Source of the DNA: JAAZHN01 sp964605575
GTDB lineage: Bacteria > Bacillota_I > Bacilli_A > RF39 > UBA660
Assembly: GCA_964605575.1 (NCBI GenBank)
Contig: CAZSDG010000027.1
Coordinates: 1-13,249 of the forward strand
Direction: 5' to 3'
DNA: 13,249 nt
The position numbers and the translations under genes are program-made. Positions 6,129 through 12,758 of the stretch are shown here, piece after piece (position 1 is the stretch's first letter; the number at the start of each line of letters is the position of its first letter). The notes beneath the pieces were generated by a model, which was given only the letters and a program-made list of their open reading frames with translations, had not been told where the DNA came from and ran no database searches.

Positions 6129-6157
6129 AGTATAAGTGTATTTTATACACTTGTCAA
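6129..6157 (-). promoter_or_regulatory. Promoter of the nrtR-like gene with a 19-bp operator in its spacer
   Basis: Minus strand: -35 TTGACA (6157-6152), 17-base spacer, -10 TATACT (6134-6129). The spacer plus one base on each side is the perfect palindrome AAGTGTATTTTATACACTT (6134-6152; 8-base arms, TTT centre). A repressor here would sit exactly between the two promoter elements, a classic repression site. The same core lies over the promoter of the HD-CYTH-kinase gene, so the nrtR-like product is the natural candidate to bind both. Confidence 0.8.
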
Positions 6158-6160
6158 GAA

Positions 6161-6189
6161 GAATAAAAATAACAACGTTAAGTCGTTAC
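6161..6189 (-). terminator. Terminator between the 375-residue gene and nrtR
   Basis: Minus strand: GTAACGAC (6189-6182) pairs with GTTGTTAT (6176-6169) using two G-U wobbles, with a 5-base loop. A T-rich run (TTTTTATT, 6169-6162) overlaps and follows the end of the stem. It isolates the nrtR operon from the gene upstream. Confidence 0.6.
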
Positions 6190-6199
6190 TTTTTTTAAT

Positions 6200-7327
6200 C
6201 TATTTACTACCCGCTTGTTTCGTTTCATTAGTTGCATTTAATTCGGCAAACTCTTTATTATCATACTCTATTTGTTTTGCTTGATCATATTGTTTTTTTA
6301 TTAAATTATAAAAATTAAATAAATTAGACATTGATGCTAGTGAATTATTACTATTATAAATATTTTCTTCTAACTCTACAATTTTAGGATTAACTACATC
6401 ATAATTTCCTAAATAGATAGCCATATTTTTCAAACTAGTTACTGTCTTTTTTACAACATCTTCTCCATTAAAACTTTTATCTAAATGAACTATTTCTTTA
6501 TATTTTAATTCATCTGAATCTTTTGTTTTCTTTTCTTCCAATAGTTTTAAATAATACCCATAAATTTCAACAAATAAACTTTGAACTGAAACGTCATAAT
6601 TAGGATTTATTGATAGTGGACTCTTTTTTGCTTCTTGAACTCTTTTAACTTCACTACTATATTTATGAATTAATGATTGAATAATAAATGTTGCTTCATC
6701 TTCTTTATTTAATTCTTTAGCAACACTTTTAATATCTATGATTGTCTTTTTTGTTTCTTTGGTTATTAATGTATCATCATCTTCTTCAATTAAGTGATTT
6801 TCACCATTTCTATAAGTTTCTAAATTAAGAGCTTGAAGAAGTTTTCTTCCTTGTTGAATTGTTTCTTGTTTATATTTTTCTTGGGCTTCTTGTTGTGTTC
6901 TTATATATTTTTCGTGACGTCTTTTTTGAAACAAAGCTGGATAGTAATCCTTATCTACATAGAATTTCTCTTTTATTTGTTTAATAACCTCATTTGTGTC
7001 AATCCAGGGTGAAATTACACTAGTTACTTCAGGATCATTATTAGTATAATCTTTCCAGCCTCTAATATTTCGATTAATTACTGTTGTTCCATCAAATTTT
7101 AAACAATGCCAACCTAGTTCGTTTTTTCTAAAAATTTCTATTTTAAGATAGTGGTCCTCATCAAGAAAAGCCATTAAAAAACTCTTAGCATCAGCTTCTG
7201 AAAAACCATTGGATAGTAAAAATATGTAAATAGGAAGAGTTTTTTTCCAAAACTCTTTCTCTTCTTCAGCACTAAAAGTAAGTTTCTTTTCGCGAAATTC
7301 TTTTGCTAATAAATCCAAATCTTCCAT
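6200..7327 (-). CDS. Unrecognised 375-residue, largely helical protein
   Basis: I do not recognise this protein. It has no signal peptide or membrane segment. An N-terminal region (about 1-110) mixes helix and strand with several Trp (FWKK, GWHCLKF, GWKDY, PWIDT). A long charged helical stretch (about 120-165) rich in Lys, Gln and Glu suggests a coiled coil, followed by an acidic patch (EEDDDT, near 176-181) and a helical C-terminal half. The ATG at 7327 is preferred because GGAGGT lies four bases upstream; an in-frame TTG four codons earlier overlaps that site. It ends with the only TAG stop here. It has its own promoter and terminator, so it is probably an independent unit. Confidence 0.75.
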   Translation of the reverse strand: MEDLDLLAKEFREKKLTFSAEEEKEFWKKTLPIYIFLLSNGFSEADAKSFLMAFLDEDHYLKIEIFRKNELGWHCLKFDGTTVINRNIRGWKDYTNNDPEVTSVISPWIDTNEVIKQIKEKFYVDKDYYPALFQKRRHEKYIRTQQEAQEKYKQETIQQGRKLLQALNLETYRNGENHLIEEDDDTLITKETKKTIIDIKSVAKELNKEDEATFIIQSLIHKYSSEVKRVQEAKKSPLSINPNYDVSVQSLFVEIYGYYLKLLEEKKTKDSDELKYKEIVHLDKSFNGEDVVKKTVTSLKNMAIYLGNYDVVNPKIVELEENIYNSNNSLASMSNLFNFYNLIKKQYDQAKQIEYDNKEFAELNATNETKQAGSK

Positions 7328-7331
7328 TGTT

Positions 7332-7337
7332 ACCTCC
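7332..7337 (-). promoter_or_regulatory. Shine-Dalgarno GGAGGT that sets the start at 7327
   Basis: GGAGGT on the minus strand, four bases before the ATG at 7327-7325. The alternative TTG at 7339-7337 overlaps the site itself and cannot use it. Confidence 0.7.
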
Positions 7338-7348
7338 AAGATAATTAT

Positions 7349-7379
7349 ATTATACTATGACTTTATAAACAATTGTCAA
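7349..7379 (-). promoter_or_regulatory. Probable promoter of the 375-residue gene (TTGACA-19-TATAAT)
   Basis: Minus strand: TTGACA at 7379-7374 (inside the last codons of dusB) and a perfect TATAAT at 7354-7349. The 19-base spacer is longer than ideal. A second overlapping TATAAT follows at 7349-7344. No terminator is seen between dusB and this gene, so read-through is also possible. Confidence 0.5.
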
Positions 7380-8325
7380 TTAATGTAAATAATTCTTCAC
7401 TTGTTTTACAGGTAAACAGTTTTGGTTTTAACTCTTTACTATATGGCAATCCTTTGATATACCATAAAGCATGATTACGAATTTCTAATAATGCAACATG
7501 CTCATTCTTATCTTCAACTAAATATTCAAAGTGTTTTTTTAACATTTCTAGTCTTTCTTGATTAGAAATAGGTTCTGGTTCTTTACCAGTTTCTAAGTAT
7601 TCAACACATTCTTTAATTAACCAAGGATTACCTAAAATACCTCTACCAATCATGACTGCATCACAACCTGTTTGGGCAAGCATCTGTTTGGCTAAATAGC
7701 AACTAGTTACATCACCATTACCAATTACAGGAATCTTAACAGATCCTTTGACATCTTTAATTATTTGCCAGTTAGCCTTACCTGAATACCCTTGACTTCT
7801 TGTTCTTGCATGAATAGTAATTGCACTAGCTCCTGCTTCTTCGCAAGCTTTGGCTACTTCAACAGCATTAATGCTTTTTTCATCCCAACCACTTCTTATT
7901 TTTACAGTTACAGGAACATCGACACTTGTAACAACACTTGACACAATTTTTTTAATTTTATTTACATCTTTTAAAAGTGCACTTCCCGCTTGAGCCCGAA
8001 CTGCAACTTTGGGAACTGGGCACCCCATGTTGATATCAATAATATCTGGAGCCATAATTTCCATAACCTTTTTAGCGGCAATTACAAAACTTTCTTCATC
8101 ACTACCAAAAATTTGCTGAGCAATTGGTCTTTCTGATTCAGACATCTTAAGTAAGTCAATAGTCTTATCATTATCATATACTAAAGCTTTATCGCTAACC
8201 ATTTCAGCAAAGATTAAACCAGCTCCCATACTTTTAATAATTTTTCGATAACTTGAATTACTAATATCCGCCATCGGAGCCATTACAATTTTATTTTTTA
8301 TTGCTATATTACCTATTTTCCACAT
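7363..8325 (-). CDS. dusB: tRNA-dihydrouridine synthase, DusB type
   Basis: An FMN-dependent enzyme that reduces specific uridines in the tRNA D-loop to dihydrouridine using NAD(P)H. The 320-residue length is normal for the family. An (alpha/beta)8 barrel covers about 1-235, with APM (16-18) near the FMN site, the catalytic loop DINMGCPVPK with C102, K142 and R144 in VKIRSGW, HARTRSQGY (172-180), IGNGD (201-205) and GRGILGNPW (227-235). The helical tRNA-binding domain follows. The sequence after the catalytic loop (KVAVRAQAGSALL) departs slightly from the common Lys-Val-Val-Lys pattern. It starts 16 bases after the upstream hydrolase gene and appears to be the last gene of that run. Confidence 0.95.
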   Translation of the reverse strand: MWKIGNIAIKNKIVMAPMADISNSSYRKIIKSMGAGLIFAEMVSDKALVYDNDKTIDLLKMSESERPIAQQIFGSDEESFVIAAKKVMEIMAPDIIDINMGCPVPKVAVRAQAGSALLKDVNKIKKIVSSVVTSVDVPVTVKIRSGWDEKSINAVEVAKACEEAGASAITIHARTRSQGYSGKANWQIIKDVKGSVKIPVIGNGDVTSCYLAKQMLAQTGCDAVMIGRGILGNPWLIKECVEYLETGKEPEPISNQERLEMLKKHFEYLVEDKNEHVALLEIRNHALWYIKGLPYSKELKPKLFTCKTSEELFTLIDNCL

Positions 8326-8341
8326 TAATACACCAACTCAT

Positions 8342-9106
8342 TTACATTTTTAAAACTTTTTCTTGAGTTTTTCTTTTTTCACTTTCCAAGACTAATCTTT
8401 CAAAAATTAAATTATTTTCTTCTAACTCAGGATGGAAATGAACTCCTAAAATAAAATAATTATGATCTTTGTATTCAATTGCTTCACAAACACCATCATC
8501 AGTTCTTGCAGAGACGATAAAGTTTTTTCCTACATGTTTAAAATCAAAGCCATGAAGACTTACTACACTTAATCTACTAGTCTTATATACGCTATATAAG
8601 ATTGATGATTCAACAATTTCAATATCATGTCTAGCACTGTCAATATTACTTCTATTTATGACTACATCTCCGTGAATATTTGGACTAGCAATTTTTCTTA
8701 ATAATGACCCTTCATTTTCTTCTTTTAGTTGTTGATATACTTCAATAATATTGGTAATTTCTATTGGTTTTTTAAGATCTATTCTATCTAAAATAACACT
8801 GAATATATCAATAGCCTGTGCTCCTAAACAAATACCTAGTAATGGCTTATTATTCATTAAGGCATAGTAAATAATTTCATACATATATTTACTAACCTTA
8901 TTCCCACCTTGAATTAAAAAAGCATCACATAAATCCAATGTTTCTTTGCATAAATTATCATCACTTAATAATAAACCAATTGGAACTGCCCCAGCTTCAA
9001 TTATTTTTTTTGAATAACCATTAACAAAACTATATTTATCTTGATATGGGTCATCTGATATTAAATATGTTGAATTTGGAACAATTCCTACTAATACTTT
9101 TTTCAT
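8342..9106 (-). CDS. Class I glutamine amidotransferase-like hydrolase (peptidase C26, PuuD-like)
   Basis: A 254-residue stand-alone GATase-fold hydrolase. The catalytic nucleophile is C93 in GICLGAQ, and the His-Glu pair is H225 and E227 in GVHFHPE, so the triad is complete. An oxyanion-type LIQGG lies at 64-68. The family includes gamma-glutamyl-GABA hydrolase, which cleaves gamma-glutamyl amide bonds. The usual Ser-x-His-His-Gln segment is replaced by SLHGFDF (183-189), so the substrate may differ. No polyamine genes lie nearby to support a PuuD role. It is 38 bases downstream of the membrane-anchored protein gene and 16 bases upstream of dusB. Confidence 0.85.
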   Translation of the reverse strand: MKKVLVGIVPNSTYLISDDPYQDKYSFVNGYSKKIIEAGAVPIGLLLSDDNLCKETLDLCDAFLIQGGNKVSKYMYEIIYYALMNNKPLLGICLGAQAIDIFSVILDRIDLKKPIEITNIIEVYQQLKEENEGSLLRKIASPNIHGDVVINRSNIDSARHDIEIVESSILYSVYKTSRLSVVSLHGFDFKHVGKNFIVSARTDDGVCEAIEYKDHNYFILGVHFHPELEENNLIFERLVLESEKRKTQEKVLKM

Positions 9107-9120
9107 AATATCTTCCTTAC

Positions 9121-9143
9121 TTCTATTTTTTCCAACAATAGAA
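9121..9143. repeat. 7-bp inverted repeat between two genes of the run
   Basis: TTCTATT and AATAGAA with a 9-base loop lie just downstream of the stop at 9145-9147. There is no T-run after it on the minus strand, so it does not look like a terminator. It might modulate mRNA processing. It is short and AT-rich and may be chance. Confidence 0.3.
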
Positions 9144-9144
9144 T

Positions 9145-9534
9145 TTACTTATTATGCTCTATTTTTAAAATTGCATAATTAGTTTCCAATCTTTTGTTTA
9201 AAAAACTAATTACATATTTTTTATTATTAGTTAATATTTTATTGTTAGTAGTAGACTTCAACTCATATGATTCTCCATTGAAATCTATACTTATTAGTAT
9301 TTCTCCTGCCCAAATACACTTTGCGCCCCTAGGGCATTTGTCTATATGTTTAATGGATTTCAAAATTATATAATTATCCCTTTCATCATCTTTAAAGGTT
9401 GCTTTAACATTCCTAAATAGTTTAAAATCAACACCAAGAGCAACATTGATATCTTTAACATATCTCCTACTATAAACAAAATAAATAACCAAAATTAAAA
9501 AAAATATTGTTATTATTAAAACTATTTTTTTCAT
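9145..9534 (-). CDS. Small membrane-anchored exported protein with a CPxxxxCxWAG motif
   Basis: A 129-residue protein. Residues about 3-21 form a hydrophobic signal-anchor after MKK, and no lipobox cysteine is present, so it is probably an N-terminally anchored extracytoplasmic protein. The outer part looks like a small beta domain. D65-K-C67-P-R-G-A-K-C73-I-W75-A-G77 matches a motif (DxxCPxxxxCxWAG) that I know from small bacterial lipoproteins of unknown function; the two cysteines may form a disulfide. The start ATG follows AGAGGA seven bases upstream. It lies between pduL and the amidotransferase-like gene in the same direction. Function unknown. Confidence 0.7.
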   Translation of the reverse strand: MKKIVLIITIFFLILVIYFVYSRRYVKDINVALGVDFKLFRNVKATFKDDERDNYIILKSIKHIDKCPRGAKCIWAGEILISIDFNGESYELKSTTNNKILTNNKKYVISFLNKRLETNYAILKIEHNK

Positions 9535-9578
9535 ATTATAATCCTCTTATTTCTAACTTAAATAGAAAAATTTAAAAA

Positions 9579-10139
9579 TTATTTAATCAATTCAACTTCA
9601 TCATTATTACTTAACCCAAAAGCATTCGCATCATCAGTGTCTAAATGAAGTTCATAATAAGCATTATCCGATACTTTAACATTTGCTTCCATAGTACCAG
9701 CTTTAACTCCCTCAACTTTAATAGTAACCACGTCTTTATCTTTTAAGCCTAATTCTAAAGCTTTTTCATTATTCATGTGAACGTGTCTTTCCGCTAAAAT
9801 TAGACCGTTTTCTATTTTCGTTTCTCCAATATTGCCAACTAGAGTAACGCCCTCAGAATCCTCTAAAACACCGCTTCTACGCACCGGTGGCTTAACACCC
9901 AATTTGAAAGCATCAGTTAAAGAAATTTCTACTTGATCATATTCCCTAAATGGTCCTAAAATCCGCACATTTTCAATCATACTTTTCTCAGTCTTTAATG
10001 TAACTGTATAATTTGAAGCAAATTCGCCAATTTGATTTAAATCATTTCTTTTACTAAATTCCACATTACCAAATAACTTCCTAAATGTACTTTCAGTTAA
10101 ATGAGCATGTCTTGCACTAACTCCGACTGTTATTTTCAT
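9579..10139 (-). CDS. pduL: PduL-type phosphate acyltransferase (phosphotransacylase)
   Basis: It interconverts acyl-CoA plus phosphate with acyl phosphate plus CoA (acetyl or propanoyl). The 186 residues form a tandem beta-barrel with zinc ligands: SARHAHL (8-14) with H11 and H13, RHVHM (118-122) with H119 and H121, and ELHLDTDDANA (163-173) with H165. The protein starts directly at the catalytic domain, with no N-terminal microcompartment-targeting peptide, and no shell genes are nearby. It is therefore probably a cytosolic housekeeping enzyme replacing Pta for acetyl-phosphate/ATP production. No acetate kinase is in the window. Its ATG overlaps the stop of the HAD-GtrA gene by one base (TAATG), with GAGGG upstream, indicating coupled translation. 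Confidence 0.92.
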   Translation of the reverse strand: MKITVGVSARHAHLTESTFRKLFGNVEFSKRNDLNQIGEFASNYTVTLKTEKSMIENVRILGPFREYDQVEISLTDAFKLGVKPPVRRSGVLEDSEGVTLVGNIGETKIENGLILAERHVHMNNEKALELGLKDKDVVTIKVEGVKAGTMEANVKVSDNAYYELHLDTDDANAFGLSNNDEVELIK

Positions 10140-11244
10140 TATATCCCTCTTTCCTTATTTATAAAATATAAACTAAAATATGAAATTATAAAATATATTA
10201 AACTTAGTAGTGGTAATATACACTTTATAAATTGATAACCAGTTACATATATTAATATTAATATTGCATAATTAGCTACATAATAAATAAGTAAAGAAAA
10301 AACACTAAGTAATAAACTATTTTTAAATAAATATTTAATTGCTAATAAACAAGTAATAATACTACTAAGAAAATAAGCAATTGAGAAAGAAAAAATAAAA
10401 TCCAAAAATATGTTTAGAACCAAAGTAAAAATAACTAAAGATACTAACCCAGTTAAACTATTGACTAAGATATTTAAAAAANNNNNNNNNNNNNNNNNNN
10501 NNNNNNNNNNNNNNNNNNNNNNNNNNNNNNNNNNNNNNNNNNNNNNNNNNNNNNNNNNNNNNNNNNNNNNNNNNNNNNNNNAAAAATAACTAAAGATACT
10601 AACCCAGTTAAACTATTGACTAAGATATTTAAAAAACCATAATCCCTTAAATACTTAATCGTTTTATTTTTAAATTTATAATTTTTATCATAAGGAATTA
10701 TTTGATCATCAATAACAATAAACCCTTCTTTAGCGTATTCTAAGATTGGAATATCAGATCCAGAATCAGAATATGATTTACTCATTTTCTTCCCTGGAAA
10801 TTTTTCTTCAAACTTAACGATTTTATTTTCACCTGAACAATGTAAGCCAATTGTTTTACCAGTTTTTAAATTATACTCAGTAGTAATAACATTTTTTATG
10901 TTTAATCTTTTACAAATTGGTTCAATATAAAAATCAAATGAAGCTGAAATAATAACATCATCTTTATGTTGTTCTTTTAAATACCAAGGTTTTATTTTAT
11001 GTTCATTTAGATCCCAAAAATCTTCAACTAATTCCTGAATATTATTACAACTTTTAACATAACCAAAAATTTTTTCTTTTAATTCAATTGTTTTAATAAT
11101 CTTTAAAGCATAAAGTGGCAAAAACAAAATAGTATTTAATAAAGATAATAATACTTTAAATGGTCTTTTGGAAAAACTATATTTAAAAAAGTCTACTCCT
11201 GAATCTCCCTTATAAATTGTATCATCAAAATCATAGACTCGCAT
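10139..11244 (-). CDS. HAD-IB phosphatase fused to a GtrA-like membrane domain (interrupted here by an artificial gap)
   Basis: The visible coding parts are 11244-10582 and 10426-10139. They join in frame once the 100-N run and one copy of the flanking 55-bp duplicate are removed, giving one 316-residue protein. Residues 1-200 are a HAD-IB phosphatase: YDFDDT (4-9) with nucleophile D5 and acid D7, ISAS (99-102), a Lys near 141-144 and SDSGSD (159-164). This resembles the PgpC/CicA-SerB branch. From about 203 on, four hydrophobic helices resemble GtrA, a family linked to moving undecaprenyl-phosphate sugars across the membrane. The start overlaps the upstream stop by one base (TAATG). A role in lipid-linked glycan or lipid phosphate processing is inferred from the fusion and the neighbours; the substrate is unknown. 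Confidence 0.8.
10427..10481. repeat. 55-bp duplicate, left copy flanking the N gap
   Basis: These 55 bases are identical to 10582-10636 on the other side of the gap. Collapsing the two restores a single reading frame. This is what two contigs overlapping by a fixed k-mer length look like when scaffolded with N, not a genomic repeat. Confidence 0.93.
10482..10581. other. Run of exactly 100 N (scaffold gap, probably spurious)
   Basis: The round length of 100 is a common placeholder for a gap of unknown size. The contig ends on both sides share 55 identical bases, and merging them gives an uninterrupted gene, so the real gap size is probably minus 55. Confidence 0.93.
10582..10636. repeat. 55-bp duplicate, right copy flanking the N gap
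   Basis: Exact copy of 10427-10481. In both copies the minus strand encodes the same peptide of the HAD-GtrA protein in the same frame. Confidence 0.93.
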
Positions 11245-11597
11245 TATTTAAGTCCTTTTAAACCTATTAAGCTCACACCAATAATGATTAGGATTGTTCC
11301 CACTATTTGAACCCAAGTAATTGTTTCTTTAAATACTATCGCTGAAATAATAAATATAGCTGTATTAATTAAAGCAACTGATAAAGGGAATGCCCAAGTT
11401 AATTTAGTTTTACTTACTATTACAAGCCATAAAACAAAACTAACTGCATAACAAAGTATACCTAATAAAGATAACCAATTAATTGAAATATTTAAACCCT
11501 TAACAAAATTAATCGCAATATCCTTACTACCTATCTTAAATATTATTAAACCACTAGAAGCCAAAATTACATACAAAGTAAATAAAACATAGATCAT
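11244..11597 (-). CDS. Small SMR/EamA-like membrane protein (four helices)
   Basis: A 117-residue protein with four predicted membrane helices (about residues 2-20, 33-54, 61-82 and 89-110), the size and layout of small multidrug resistance and ArnE/ArnF-type proteins. The first helix lacks the Glu that drug/proton antiporters such as EmrE need, so a drug pump is unlikely. An ArnE/F-like role in moving lipid-linked sugars fits the adjoining GtrA domain and the wecA and galE genes upstream. That role is inference. The ATG at 11597 is preferred over one at 11609 because GGTGA lies five bases before it and the predicted transcript starts near 11607. Its stop overlaps the next gene's ATG by one base. 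Confidence 0.72.
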   Translation of the reverse strand: MIYVLFTLYVILASSGLIIFKIGSKDIAINFVKGLNISINWLSLLGILCYAVSFVLWLVIVSKTKLTWAFPLSVALINTAIFIISAIVFKETITWVQIVGTILIIIGVSLIGLKGLK

Positions 11598-11602
11598 TTC
11601 TA

Positions 11603-11607
11603 TCACC
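11603..11607 (-). promoter_or_regulatory. Shine-Dalgarno GGTGA that sets the start at 11597
   Basis: GGTGA on the minus strand, five bases before the ATG at 11597-11595. The earlier in-frame ATG (11609-11607) overlaps this site and has no purine-rich site of its own. Confidence 0.55.
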
Positions 11608-11613
11608 ATTTCA

Positions 11614-11619
11614 ATTATA
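11614..11619 (-). promoter_or_regulatory. -10 box TATAAT in front of the SMR-like gene
   Basis: A perfect TATAAT on the minus strand, 16 bases before the ATG at 11597. The sequence 17 bases upstream (TTTATT) is only a weak -35. If active, it starts transcription near 11607 and drives the run from the SMR-like gene to dusB. Confidence 0.45.
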
Positions 11620-11656
11620 ATATATATTTAATAAAGAATAAAGGTTTATAGCATAT

Positions 11657-11688
11657 AAAAAAATAAAGATATAATTATTTTTCTTTAT
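11657..11688 (-). terminator. Weak terminator candidate at the end of the wecA-like gene
   Basis: Minus strand: ATAAAGA (11688-11682) pairs with TCTTTAT (11669-11663), with a 12-base loop and a T-run at 11663-11657. The stem has only one G-C pair and begins inside the last codons of the gene, so termination would be inefficient at best. Confidence 0.35.
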
Positions 11689-12739
11689 TTTCTATTACTT
11701 CTTTATTACTACGATCATATAAAACACTAGTTTTTAAAACAAATAAGAATAACACCGCCATCATAATTATATATATAATAATTGCTTCTCTATTATATCC
11801 TAAGACATAGAACACAGATATAGCTGAGAAAATAATATTTATTATATATATTATTAAAATTGTTTTTCTAGTACTAAATTTCATCTTTAAAAATTGATGA
11901 TGAATATGATTTTTATCAGCTTCACCAATTGGTTTATTATTAATAAATCTTCTAAATATTGCAAATATTGTATCAATAATTGGAATTGCTAGAATTAATA
12001 TTGGTACGATTAATGAAGTTAAAGTAACATTTTTAAATCCTAATAAGGCCACGATTGAAATCATATATCCAATAAACATACTACCAGAATCACCCATAAA
12101 TATTTTTGCTGGTGGGAAATTATGAACTAAATAACCAAGTATAGATCCTAGCATTAAAAGGCTTATCATCATATCAAGACCTGTTGTTTTATTTAGTAAA
12201 AACCCAATCACAATAATTGTTCCAAAATAAATCGATGATATTCCTCCAGACAAACCATCTAGACCATCTATTAAGTTAATTGCATTAATTAAAGCGACAA
12301 TAAATAATACTGTTATAACAGGACTAATTCCACCAAAGTCAATATAAATGCCAAAGGCTGAAATATTTTGTAATAGTATTTCACCATAAAATACAGCAAC
12401 AGAGGCAGCAATTATTTGACCAATTAGTTTGTATCTTGCTGACATAGGATTAATATCATCAAATATTCCAATTAGAAGTAGCAGAAAACCACCCATTATA
12501 ATTCCTAACATTCCCTTCATCTCTTGGGCAAATAACATATATCCCGTAAGGAATGCTAAAAATATTGCTAAGCCACCTAATCTTGGCATTGGCTTAGAAT
12601 GGACTTTTCTTTCATTAGGATAATCAATTGCATTAACATGAAAAGCAATCTTTTTTACAATAGGCACAAGAAATGTACTTATTAAAAAAGTAATAAGCAC
12701 AATAATAAATAAACCATTGCCATTAAGACCATATTTCAT
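11675..12739 (-). CDS. tagO: Undecaprenyl-phosphate sugar-1-phosphate transferase, WecA/TagO type
   Basis: A membrane enzyme that transfers GlcNAc-1-phosphate (or a related sugar phosphate) from UDP-sugar to undecaprenyl phosphate, the first step of teichoic acid or other wall polysaccharide assembly. It has 354 residues and about ten to eleven membrane helices. PRLGG is at 52-56, the Asp pair is D94-D95 in GIFDD, NLIDGLDG (154-161) carries D157 and D160, GDSGS is at 216-220, and the cytosolic HIHH is at 278-281. The HIHH loop and lack of MraY-specific peptide motifs favour TagO/WecA over MraY. It follows galE after 19 bases, so both probably belong to one envelope-glycan operon. The sugar donor is not determined by sequence. 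Confidence 0.9.
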   Translation of the reverse strand: MKYGLNGNGLFIIVLITFLISTFLVPIVKKIAFHVNAIDYPNERKVHSKPMPRLGGLAIFLAFLTGYMLFAQEMKGMLGIIMGGFLLLLIGIFDDINPMSARYKLIGQIIAASVAVFYGEILLQNISAFGIYIDFGGISPVITVLFIVALINAINLIDGLDGLSGGISSIYFGTIIVIGFLLNKTTGLDMMISLLMLGSILGYLVHNFPPAKIFMGDSGSMFIGYMISIVALLGFKNVTLTSLIVPILILAIPIIDTIFAIFRRFINNKPIGEADKNHIHHQFLKMKFSTRKTILIIYIINIIFSAISVFYVLGYNREAIIIYIIMMAVLFLFVLKTSVLYDRSNKEVIENKEK

Positions 12740-12758
12740 CCAACCACTTCTTTACTAA

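Noticed and set aside
9121..9143. A terminator between the membrane-anchored protein gene and the amidotransferase-like gene
   Set aside because: The hairpin is short and is not followed by a T-run on the minus strand.
10139..10423. A stand-alone 94-residue membrane protein starting at TTG 10423
   Set aside because: It has no ribosome binding site and is the in-frame continuation of the HAD gene once the artificial gap is collapsed.
10427..10636. A biological direct repeat or target-site duplication around an insertion
   Set aside because: The copies border a placeholder of exactly 100 N and merging them restores a gene; contig-end overlap explains this fully.
12429..12623. A 64-codon plus-strand frame
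   Set aside because: Antisense shadow of the wecA/tagO-like gene.
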